From Miscanthus floridulus (taxonomy: Eukaryota > Streptophyta > Magnoliopsida > Poales > Poaceae): DNA of 64,000 bases. Location of the stretch: positions 13,792,789 through 13,856,788 of the forward strand of contig NC_089593.1 of the NCBI RefSeq assembly GCF_019320115.1, given 5' to 3'. The notes under the pieces were generated by a model. It saw only the letters and a list, made by a program, of their open reading frames with translations, ran no database searches and was not told the DNA's origin. Below, piece after piece: positions 48,519 to 58,321 of the stretch (its first letter is position 1; each line of letters begins with the position of its first letter). The translations under genes were made by a program, and so were the position numbers.

Positions 48519-48580
48519 AAATATATATATATATATGCATGCATGCATCATATATATATTTACATGCATGCATGCATATG
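48519..48580. repeat. simple repeats (AT)n and (GCAT)n
   Basis: ATATATATATATATG followed by GCATGCATGCATC, repeated in a second block to 48580, within the 3' flank of the Ulp1 gene. Confidence 0.9.
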
Positions 48581-48667
48581 TGTATTTTACATTATATTAT
48601 TTCATGTGCATATATTACAAAAGATTGCATTATAGTTGTTGTGACATAACAAGTTTCCTCTCATCCT

Positions 48668-51600
48668 CTAGCTTGGCTTCAATGGCAGTGTTGGGTCGAA
48701 GTAGAACTCGCCTTTGGAATCGATGACCTGCTCATTAAAAACTCCGGCTATAGACTCTTGAATTGCTTTGATTTGGTCTTGTCGTCTGACCTTTTCCTCC
48801 AACCATCGAGTCTACAGGTTTGAATTAAAGGAAAATAAATTAATATATGTACATATATATATATATAAAGACATAGTAACACAATCAATAATAATAATTA
48901 AATGAATATATAGTATATTTTTAACGTACTTTGAGTCTCTCTGTAGGAGTTCTTTGGAAGAGCACCTTGATAAACTTGCAAACATAGTAACCACAGTAGT
49001 TGTTCCCCTGTTCCTGCCTCAGACACCACTTTACAAGAAAAAGACTTGTCATCCAATCTGGTGATCCGGTGAAAGCTATATGTTTAATTAATAAAGATGA
49101 TGCGATTCAGGGGACTTACTTTCAAAGGGATTACATTCAGTGGCGCTTTGCATTTTTCCATGTGTTGCTTCTCAATAAAGGTTTTCCAAACACTGCCAAT
49201 AAAAAATTTGCCACGTCATCAGATATAGTTAATCATCATGTTTGTGTGTATATATAGTTGCTAGAGATCCCGAAATTACCTCTGGATAATATCTATCATA
49301 TCTTGGTAGTCTTGTTGTGGTTTTCTCATCGAGTCATAGATTATCAAGTGACTTTTCACCAGATCGATGTCCATCAATATCCAGTGATTGTTGCATGTGT
49401 TTATAAGATATAACGCATAACACTCATTAATTAACTAGAATCAACATATGAGCCATTAAGGCTATGATCGACATGATTAACACTCACTTGAAGTTATAGG
49501 GAAAGAGTATATCCTTCTTGTGGCGTTGGTTCACTAAGAAGTTCATGAGGTTACTCTCTGACTCAGACTTCCAATTAGTCTTTGGAGTAATTGGGTCTTT
49601 GAATACTATATGGGGATCAACAAAACCAATTTCATTGCAGCCTTCCTTTCTGAGCTCTATCATTGTAAATCTGCATATATATAGTACTTGTTAGGATAAT
49701 TTATATGCATATACACACATATGATGAGTTTAATAATAGATCGAAAGAATTATTACTTACAGGCAATCGCAGCTAATGATAACTTTGTCCAGAGGGTCAG
49801 GTGGCATAGTTGATGAAATTCTGCAAAGTCAACATACATAACATCATCGCCACGGAACCAATGTTCGTCTCTAATTCTGACACCAACGCAGAAGTCTCCA
49901 CTGGTAGACGCCTGCATGTACCACTTGTTTAGCAGGTACATTTGCGTCCCCAGATCAGATAAGGCTTGAGGGTTGTATAGACTCTGGCCTAGTACAAATT
50001 TTTTCTTCCAAATATCAACCTCCGCCGCACTCTCAATGTTTCCATCACCAAACATCTGGTAAAGGGCGAGACTAGTCTCATCAAGAAATTCACCAAGATG
50101 ATCCAAATCGACATCCGGAGGTATGTTTGCCTGATGCATTAATCCTAAATTCGAACCATATTTATTACCAACAACTAGCGGGGGGATTGATTGGTGCGCT
50201 TGTTGTCCGAGTTGGGCAACTCCTTTCCCTGCCCGCTTCTTTTTCTGTGCCGCCTGTGAGAGTGCGGTCATAGTCTGATAACGTTGATTTGGACGGCTTA
50301 CGAGATTCCCGTTGTTGTTGCTGGTAAGAATTCACCTTTTTTCTTAGAATATCTGGAGCTACGAAGAAGTATGGTTTCTCCGGGTTTCTCCTTGCTTCTT
50401 GATTCATTTTAAGTTTGTCATAGAATCTAGACATGTCTTTTTTATATGCATCAGTTCCTTCTTCCTTCTCTTCAGATATTATTTTGGGAATAGCCCTTGG
50501 TTTCACGGTGGCTTTCTTTGCAGGCGGGGACTGGTTCTTCGTTTGAGGGGCTGGCCTCTTGCTAGGCTTCTTGGTAGGCGGGGGCGGGGGAGGCGTTGGA
50601 GACCTCCTTGGAGGTGTTGGCAGCGGCGTTGGAGACCTCCTTGGAGGTGGCGGCTGCGACGTTGGAGACCTCCTTGGAGATGGTGTGGATGCAGCCTCGT
50701 CTTCCAACACAATGTCATCGTACAGAGCACTATGATGATCTGGCGATTGAACAATTGGATTTAGGTTGGGGGAGGATCTGCTACAAAAAAGGAATGACAT
50801 ATTATTATGAGCAGATTATTAATTATTTAAGCCAATACAAATTAATGATGTAGTGTTTTCATCCGCACATACCTATGGTGAGGTAGTTCAGGAGGAGGTG
50901 GAGCCGACATCCCTGGAATGATGATGTAGTGCTTGCGCCATAGAATGAATGACTTCTCCGCTTCTCCTAGAGTCTTCTCGCCATCACCTCCAGGAATGTC
51001 AAGAGGCAAATCACTAAAACCTTTTTCAGCTTTATCTACCGAGATGGTAGCATATCCTTCTTGGATTATATTCGCATGAATCCTTGGTGTCTTGGTTCGG
51101 TCGATAGGATTAACAAGACCGATAGCCACCTTGATTGTGGAATTCTCCTTCGGAATGTGTAGCTCACACGTTGTACAAGGTTCAGTGACGTCATCCACAG
51201 GGAAGCACAGTCCTGTGTCCCCTTGATTTGGTATCTCCGTGGAAGCGTAGCTGCTTTTCAACTGAACAGATTGGCTAATGTTGATCCCTGGCTCTGATGC
51301 CTGCTTGCTTGCACTCACTGCTATTTGCACTTGCCTTCTGATTTCCTCCTACATTCTCGCTTCAAGGTTTTTTTCCCGCTCCTGTGCTTCACGCACCGCT
51401 TCCTCCAACCTCTAGAGCCGCTGTGCCTCTTCTTCCTTCTTTCTCTGGCGACTTCTGTAGGAAGGTCTGTCCTGAGGGAATCCATGCTCCCACGAGACAC
51501 TTTGTTTGCCTCTAGTTCGGCCACCATGTTCAATAGTCCCGATGGCGTATGTCAGCTCATCCTTCTCTCTGTTGGGCCTGAACGCACCACTAGCAGTAGC

Positions 51601-52637
51601 TCTCTGAGCATAAAACAATCTTTCTGCTACTTCTTGCAGTCTTGCGCCATAAACGCACTTCCCTGTCTCCTGGTCTAGTGTTCCCCCATGACCAAAAAAC
51701 CAATTCTTTGCACGTTCTCCCCACTCGAGTGATTCTGGTCTGATACCCTTGGCAAGAAGGTCTGCTTCCATTTTGTTCCACTTCTTAATGGCAGTCGGGT
51801 AGCCACCTGATCCTAAGGTATGGTGGTATGTCTTCTATTGGGCATTACGTTGGTTCTTTATCACCCGACTCACACCCTCTTCCAAAGTCTTGTACTGTAC
51901 AAACTCATCCCAATAGGGCCTCTGCTTTGAGATCGGGCCTGGGACAGTAAAATCTGGTGCTATGTTCTTCTTGACATACGTCGTGTATAGGTGTTTCTTC
52001 CAAGTCTAAAACTGGGTGGCCATCTTCTTCATTGCCCAATCCCTAACTCAGTCCTTCAATTCATCACCATCTATTATATCATCATAACCATCTGTTTGGA
52101 GCATGAAATGTACCAAGACATCATTCCAAATTAACGCCTTGTCACGATCAGAGACAAAACTGATATGAGGAGCATTGGTCTTCTTCTTCCATTCACGGGT
52201 ACTAATCGGGAGCCGGTCCCGTACAAGGTAACCACAGTGGTGCACAAATTTCATTTTATTCGGCCCCCCCAGTTCTCCTGTATCCACATTGAACTCCGAG
52301 ATGATGAAGCGACCCTCCAATGGCTTTTTGGGACCTCGAACATTTTTACTCTTCGTTGTAGTTGTTGATGTCGATCCAGAGGGCTACAAAACATAAACAT
52401 TATTTTTAATGTCATGAGCACACATAAGACATATGATAATATATATAGCTAATAATAAAAAATATATACTTGGCCAATATGTTGTTGCTCATTTTGTTCA
52501 AGAGCTAAGTACTGACTCCCGTCATCTGCATCCTCTTGCACGTTATTTTTAGCACCATCATCGCCGGCAACTTGAGTGCCAGTGTTGATCAAATTCATCA
52601 TCAACTCCTCCTCATCCATATTTCTCGGGTCGGCCAT
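48668..52637 (-). pseudogene. CACTA-2 Transposase_24 / Ulp1-type (C48) protease gene, eight exons, five stops
   Basis: This is a CACTA accessory protein. Exons by splice sites: 52637-52470; 52383-50873; 50780-49761; 49670-49488; about 49400-49280; 49192-49120; about 49085-48930; 48811-48668. Exon 1 starts MADPRNMDEEELMMNLINTG. Exon 2 holds the Transposase_24 domain (KKMATQF…HHTLGSGGYPTAIKKWNKME…AERLFYAQRA), a Glu/Arg coiled coil and a conserved domain resembling DUF8039 (CELHIPKENSTIKVAIGLVN). Exon 3 has an 11-residue Pro-rich tandem repeat. Exons 4-8 form a Ulp1-like cysteine protease: HWILMDIDLVKSHLIIYDS and RQEQGNNYCGYYVCKF keep His, Asp, Gln and Cys. In-frame stops lie at 52048, 52006, 51835, 51412 and 51349, with frameshifts near 50260 and 49790. 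The exon 5 acceptor seems lost. Confidence 0.85.
50595..50690. repeat. 33-bp tandem repeat encoding a Pro-rich linker
   Basis: GTTGGAGACCTCCTTGGAG recurs at 50595, 50628 and 50661, a 33-bp period. On the minus strand it encodes PPRRSPTP-type 11-residue repeats in exon 3 of the Transposase_24 gene. Confidence 0.85.
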
Positions 52638-53920
52638 CTAGCTTCAAAAAACAAAACCAATATATAGTATGTCAAATCTTTGCTTATTACATGCGTAAAA
52701 TCTACGAACAATATGCATTATTAAATCTTGCCCCTCGGTCATGGACGCAATTCGCCACACTAGGACGAACTATGTCGGTACTAGGCCGAATTAGGGCTAT
52801 ACATAAACGGCCGAGGGCAAATTGCGTCGGTGACTAGGGCGAACCACGTCGGTGACATCAACAGCGCGGTTCGCCCTGGTGTGATTGTTTAGCATTAACG
52901 ATAACGATAATACGAATGTTGATCAACTAGGCCACGAGAAAGGGCGGTGTGACAAGAGTGGCGGTGCTCCACTCCGCCGTATATATGTCTGTACACATGG
53001 GTGAACAAGGGCGGTGGTGCTCCGCCGTATACATAGAAACGCATGGACGAAATGCATATGAATACAAATGACGTATATATACGTGTCGGCGCGGTGGCCG
53101 GTGTGCTGACGACGATGACATGAGGTGGGCCGGGGCGGTGTCGGTGCGTGATGTTGTGATCCTATGTACCATGTGAACCATGTAGTCATTCATCATATGA
53201 GAAAATTCTATGTTAATAATGTAAGTATAAGTAATTATGAAATGTAAGTATATGTGTCTTATTGCTCATATAACCATTACTATTTCCAAAATGATAAGAA
53301 TTTATTTTCTTCTTCTACAGGCGATCTCTGATGCTATGATATGAAGTTTGAAGATAGTCTTCCCGGAAAAAAATATGTAATGCTCATATTACTTTAGCAA
53401 CATTAATATATTATATCTGTATATTCAAAGTTCACAAATGAAGAAACGTTGAAGTTTTCCTTCATTTGTCTGTAGCCATGCATGCAAGTCCAACCAAAAC
53501 TGGTAACATCATCACATGTGATATTTTTGATAAACTAAAAAACGCTTAGTTTACAAACTGGGTATCAAAATTGAGTTCCTATTTGACCAGGATTTATAAA
53601 TAATATATAGCGTGTTTATTATACAAGCCATGGATTTACATCGATCTAATTAATTTCTAAAGTAATTTCATTGGTGGTCCTTAATTAAACTTGTCATGAG
53701 TTCAGGTCCCAGTGATCTTAAAATGTATTTTTGTACCATAAAATGCAGTTTTTGACACTCTAATTAAACTTGCTAATTTATCCATATAATATCCAAATAT
53801 TCAAAACTTGCGTTAAGATATGTTTTTTATTTAAAATCATTTAGAGTTCCAAATATCCATTTTTAGTTCCTAGATTTCGTGATTCAAAATTTGGAATTTT
53901 CAATCGACCTCGAGCGTTGA
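52638..53920 (-). other. upstream region of the Transposase_24 gene
   Basis: No convincing gene. 52740-52890 repeats GCGAACCACGTCGGTGAC-like phrases three or four times. 52940-53160 is GC-rich with short open frames. The rest to 53920 is AT-rich. It probably contains the gene's promoter and leader; I could not fix a TATA box. Confidence 0.4.
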
Positions 53921-53929
53921 CATGGCTTA

Positions 53930-54295
53930 CACCAAAGTTGTAGTTTTCGACGTGATCTATAACTCAGCAGTGGAGGGCTCGGACGAATGTACAAAGAGAT
54001 CGACGAATATATCACCTCGATCGAGCTCGGCAGTGTGGAGGGCCTCGGGCGCGGTGGGGCAACGCGCGGTGGAGGGCCTCGGGTGCGGAGGAGGGCGCGG
54101 TGGAGGGCCACGGGCGCGCGCGGAGGAGGGGCACGGGCGCGCGCGGTGGAGGCCGCACGAGGAAGAAGAGGGCGGCGCCGGTGTCACGGAAGGCGAACAG
54201 ACGCGGCGCGAGGAAGAAGAGGGCGGCGGTGTTCGACGAGGAAGAAGACGAGCGAATCGATCTGCGCCAGGCGCTGGAGGTTATATATCAGAGAG
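53930..54295. other. GC-rich low-complexity block in CACTA-2
   Basis: It is dominated by GGTGGAGGGC and GGCGCGCG repetition and is open in most frames on both strands. This makes open frames uninformative. No domain recognised. Confidence 0.55.
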
Positions 54296-54309
54296 AATTA
54301 CTTCCGGTG

Positions 54310-54460
54310 CCAGCCACCAACCGGGAGTAAAAACCCTTTACTCCCGGTGAGTATTACCAACCGGGAGTAAAGGGTTTTTTTGGCGGGCCACGAAACTGCA
54401 GCCCACCTTTACTCCCGGGTGGGCTTCCCACCCGAGAGTAAAGGTGGCCTGCAGTTTCGT
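54310..54460. repeat. internal cluster of CACTA subterminal-type palindromes
   Basis: ACCAACCGGGAGTAAA / TTTACTCCCGGTGAG inverted pairs (54310-54372) are followed by TTTACTCCCGGGTGG / CCACCCGAGAGTAAA (54408-54443), flanked by inverted copies of CGAAACTGCAG / CTGCAGTTTCG. They resemble the end arrays but lie 2.4 kb from the nearest end. Confidence 0.75.
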
Positions 54461-54923
54461 TTCCCGCCTGTTTTAAGCAATAGTCTTGTTAAATACAATA
54501 GAAATGCAATAGTTTTTGTTAAATACATAGTAAATTAAATAAAAGGCATAAAATTATTTTGTTAAAAATATGAATTTTCTTTTTGTTTATTGCACATAGG
54601 AAAAATCTATAACCTAACTTTTTTTATTTTTTGTTAGAATTATAAAACATAATGTAACTAATATTTATTATTTCATTAATGCAAAAATGTAGTGTTTAAT
54701 TAAAATTATTAAAACTATTGGTTTTGGACAGGAAATTTGTTTTCACATCATTTTAACGTTAATATTTTAATTTTTCATCACTCAGTATCCTAATTTACCT
54801 TTTTGAGAGAGAAATCCCACCAAATCAAACATTGATTTAATTTGAAACATGACATAATAAACATCTGAATTCACAATTATTATATAATATCTCAAACCCA
54901 CACTATATTAAATCACTATATCA
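54461..54923. other. AT-rich spacer in CACTA-2
   Basis: About 460 bases, very AT-rich, no ORF or repeat that I can see. It lies downstream of the TNP2 remnant. Confidence 0.6.
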
Positions 54924-55800
54924 TCAAGTGGGCACAGCAGTGAACTTCTTCTTTACGTATGTCCCTTGGTTATGATCGCTTCGTAACCATAGAGTATCCT
55001 TATCATTTACCAAGATGCTAGGGTCTTTGTTCACTTTGAAGGGCGGAATTCGGTCATCCTTTTCATATTCTTCTGACATGTCCGACTTGTCCTCAATTCC
55101 CACGATGACTCTTTTCCCTAAAAGAACTATGTGGCGCTTTGGCTCTTTGGTTGAGTCATTATCGTTTTTCCCTCTTTTTGGTTTGGTAGACATATCATTG
55201 ACATAGAACACCTGATTCACATCCTTGGCAAGGACGAATGGTTCGTCTTTGTACCCAATATTACTAAGGTCTACTATTGTCATTCCATACTCGTTGTCTA
55301 CTGTTACCCCGCCTCCGGTCACCTTGACCCATTGGCACTTGAATAATGGGATCTTCAAAGTAGGTGCATATTCTAGTTCCCATATTTCATCTATGCGTCC
55401 ATAATATGTCTGCTTATTCCCATTCGGGTCTGTGGCATCTATGCGGACACCACTGTTTTGGTTGGTACTCCTTTTATTTTGGGCTACTATGTAGAATATG
55501 TTCCCATTTATCTCGTACCCTTTGTATGTTACGATATGCCATGATGGTTGCATAGCCAATAAATACAGTTGCTCATGGATGCTCTCATCACCTTGACATT
55601 TTTTCGTAACCAACCGCCGAAAGTTTCCATGTGCTTACGTGTAATCCAAGCTTCAGTCTTCCCTGGAAACTCGGATCGTAAGAGATCCTTGTGTGTCTCA
55701 ATATACGGATCTACCAAAGAGGAGTTCTGTAGAACTGTGTAGTGCGCTTTATTGAAATAATCATCATCCGTACCAATATATGTTTTCCTCCCTAGTGTTT
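54924..55800 (-). pseudogene. CACTA-2 TNP2 C-terminal remnant (DUF4216 region)
   Basis: Only the tail of the transposase gene is left. The minus strand reads YIGTDDDYFNKAHYTVLQNS (about 55780) and VDPYIETHKDLLRSEFPGK. After a one-base frame change in a T-run near 55600, it continues through CQGDESIHEQLYLLAM and WHIVTYKGYEINGNIFYIVA to IDEIWELEYAPTLKIPLFKC, which is the DUF4216-type domain. It ends at TGA just below 54926 after KKKFTAVPT. The DDE-containing Tnp2 domain and DUF4218 are absent upstream, where 55800-56240 is repeat sequence, so an internal deletion removed the catalytic part. Confidence 0.85.
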
Positions 55801-55827
55801 GCCGAGCTGAACAGAGAACATGCTTGC

Positions 55828-56236
55828 CGAGCTGAACACGGTCCGCAAGTTCAACTAGTACGGATTTTCTATAATTTTCTAACTATTTTCTAAGTTTTTA
55901 TTTATATATACTACGTTTAGGTACGGTGATTGACAGACTACTGCGACGATATCGGGACATGTGAATAAATAACCATCCGTACTAGTTGACCTTGCTTACG
56001 TGATCAGCTTGGCGAGCATTTCTCCACCGGACGGCACCGTACTTGGTCAAGGAAGAGCTCCGATTCTACGAGGAAGGGAACACGGTCTTCCACGACCGTT
56101 GTCGCTCTCCCTCGTAGAATCAAAGCTCCTCCTTGACGTCCGTTACCGCTCGGCAGAGAACATCCTCGCCGACCTGAACATGGTCCGCAAGTTCAACTAG
56201 TAAGGATTTGCTATAATTTTCTAACTATTTTCTAAC
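55828..56236. repeat. direct repeat pair with an internal inverted repeat in CACTA-2
   Basis: 55828-55897 and 56168-56236 share TGGTCCGCAAGTTCAACTAG-like sequence and a TTTTCTAACTATTTTCTAA tail. Between them GATTCTACGAGG (56062) faces CCTCGTAGAATC (56112) with related flanks. The right copy has a short open frame but no known domain. Confidence 0.75.
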
Positions 56237-56269
56237 TTTATATTTATATATACTTTAACCTTCTTTCAT

Positions 56270-56580
56270 GTAAATATGCAAGCTTGAAGTGATTTTGAGC
56301 TCAAATTGCTTACAAATGAAAAAAACCACAATAAAGAACCATAAATATATATAGTGAACAAAATGGTATAAGAAAATGGTAAAAATGAGAGTATGAGATT
56401 GGTAACCTTTACAACTGAAGAATCGACGGAGGAATCGAAGAAATCGACAGAGGAATCGAAGAATGGATGGAGGAACAATGGAGGGAGGGAGGAAGCAAGA
56501 ACACTACTGCAGTGAGCTTCAAAATGTGCTGAGCTCGGGCTCGGGGAGGAAGGAGGAGACGGCCGATTTATAAAGGGAGA
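56270..56580. other. non-coding part of CACTA-2 right arm
   Basis: It holds AT-rich sequence and a GAATCGACGGAGGAATCGAA short repetition (56420-56470, two to three copies of about 24 bases). On the minus strand it would be the start side of the TNP2 gene, but no exon is recognised. Confidence 0.45.
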
Positions 56581-56583
56581 ACA

Positions 56584-56904
56584 TTTAGTCCCGGTTGATG
56601 GATCCAACCGGGACTAAAGGTAACTTTCCAACCCCGGGCACAGCCACGGCCCGGGAGTAGACCTTTACTCCCGGTTGGAGCCACCAACCGGGAGTAAAAG
56701 TATACCTTTAGTCCCGGTTGGTGGCTCCAACCGGGACTAAAGGTCCCTGCCACCTCTGTCTGGCGCAGTAGCCGTTGGGCAAGGACCTTTAGTCCCGGTT
56801 GGATCCACCAACCGGGACTAAAGGTATCTCTAGTCCCGGGCGCAAAAAATCCCAGGACTAGAGCCCATTTTGGCCGAGGATCAAAGGTCTGTTCTCTACT
56901 AGTG
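56584..56904. repeat. right subterminal palindrome array and TIR of CACTA-2
   Basis: At least four inverted pairs occur, the cleanest at 56705-56743 with 17-bp perfect arms around a 5-base loop. Others lie at 56584-56620, 56668-56697 and 56789-56823. It ends GTTCTCTACTAGTG at 56904. Confidence 0.9.
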
Positions 56905-56920
56905 ACTCTAACTTCTTATT

Positions 56921-57146
56921 CCCATGATAGGACAGTCCAGCCACCTTATAAAAGACAAGGCCGGACTATGGTGGTGTTGTCCGGCCAGCCCTATGTCTCG
57001 CACATGAAATATCAAGAGCCAGTGACATTTGCTGCCACTAGAGTGTACAATTTGTGTCTATAGATCTTATACAAATAGGAATACCACCCAAGGCACTATG
57101 GTGTGCCCCGCAATCTTATCAAGTTTGTCATTACTAGCACACGACT
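56921..57146. repeat. first copy of a 225-bp direct repeat in CACTA-1 right arm
   Basis: It begins CCCATGATAGGACAGTCC and is about 90% identical to 57814-58041. It contains a GGACAGTCC / GGCCGGACTATG / TGTCCGGCCAG motif cluster typical of CACTA subterminal repeats. Confidence 0.85.
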
Positions 57147-57813
57147 TCATGTTAGAGGTGAACATTCCATGCACGATATGTACAAGCACGTATACTGCTA
57201 TGGCATTGTGGACTACAGACTCAGTCTTATGCACCCATAGCATGATCCTACATGAACTTCCTCCCCACTACGCGTCCCAATACTCTCCATCACATGACTA
57301 ATTCTTCAAAATCACGGCCACTATACGATCAAACGCTTTCCATCTCCCTAGCCATGTTTCTCTATAAGTAATGTCTACCTAAACCATGACTACTATTCAT
57401 GCTACTCAATATTTCTCAAGATTGATCAACCATTTATGTTTCCAAAAAAATTATTATGAAAATATATTATGAGATTCATTTAATGGTAACTACCTTGTAC
57501 ATTTATGTTTCCAAATAAATATATTATGAACATATATCATATGATTAAATTGATGGTAACTACCTCGTATCATAAATGTTAGTAACCTTTCATGTATGTT
57601 TGCTCATAGTTCAAAGCATTTGACAATCTAATAAATCGAGAGTTGCATTGATTATGGTGCGGCGAGAATTTTGTGTTTCGCGTGTTTGGTGACTAAACAT
57701 TCGTGAAAAAACATGCGTAAGTATTAGTTTTGGTCCTAATAATAGTACAAAGTAACAAGTTTAACCATGGACCAACCAACCATGATCGACAAATAGTTGC
57801 TGAACTTGTTATA
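57147..57813. other. spacer between the two direct repeats
   Basis: AT-rich, no ORF of note. It contains fragments resembling the CACTA-1 introns (TTTATGTTTCCAAATAAATATATTATGA at 57501-57528 resembles intron sequence at 46970), which supports membership in CACTA-1. Confidence 0.5.
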
Positions 57814-58041
57814 CCCATGATAGGACAGTCCGACCACCTTATAAATGACAAGGCCGGACTATGGTGGTGTTGTCCGGCCAGCCCTATGTCACGCACATGA
57901 AATATCAAGAGCCAAGGGACACTCGCTGTCACTAGAGTGTACAATTTGTGTGTCTACAGATCTTATACAAATAGGAATACCACCCAAGGCACTATGGTGT
58001 GCCCCGCAACCTTATCGAGTTTGTCATTACTGGCACATAAC
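57814..58041. repeat. second copy of the 225-bp direct repeat
   Basis: Offset of 893 bases from the first copy; same motif order. Confidence 0.85.
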
Positions 58042-58321
58042 TTTGAGATTACTCTAGGTACAAGGACTAACACTGAGATTCGACTTAGTACAACTGCAAG
58101 CAAGTTCATTTTGTTGGCTGCATCCAAATAGTTGTAGTTACCTCCTGCATGAAGTGGTAAGCATAGCACCACCAAGTCTAGTACCAGGAGTTGCACTTAC
58201 AAGCAATGCTAATAACTAACATTACATTAACTTCCAAATTATCCAAACTAAAAAAGAAATGACTAAAGCTTGAGCTAAGATAATGACATGCAGGACATCA
58301 AATGCACTTTGCCTCATCTTC

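Larger units (their letters stand above)
48124..56904 (-). mobile_element. CACTA-2: complete-ended CACTA transposon, 8.8 kb, ACT target duplication
   Basis: The left end is CACTGGTAGAGAAC and the right end GTTCTCTACTAGTG, inverted copies of a CACTA-type terminus. ACT flanks both ends (48121-48123 and 56905-56907). Both subterminal regions (48144-48360; 56580-56850) hold arrays of TTTAGTCCCGGTT palindromes, probable transposase-binding sites. The coding order on the minus strand is a TNP2 remnant lacking the catalytic domain (55800-54924) and then an eight-exon Transposase_24/Ulp1 gene (52637-48668). Without TNP2 it cannot move itself, but its ends look usable by a related transposase. It is inserted in CACTA-1. 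Confidence 0.9.

Noticed and set aside
54924..55717. Taken at first as an intact unknown CACTA gene
   Set aside because: The sequence matches only the C-terminal DUF4216-type part of TNP2 and is frame-shifted in a T-run, so it is a remnant.
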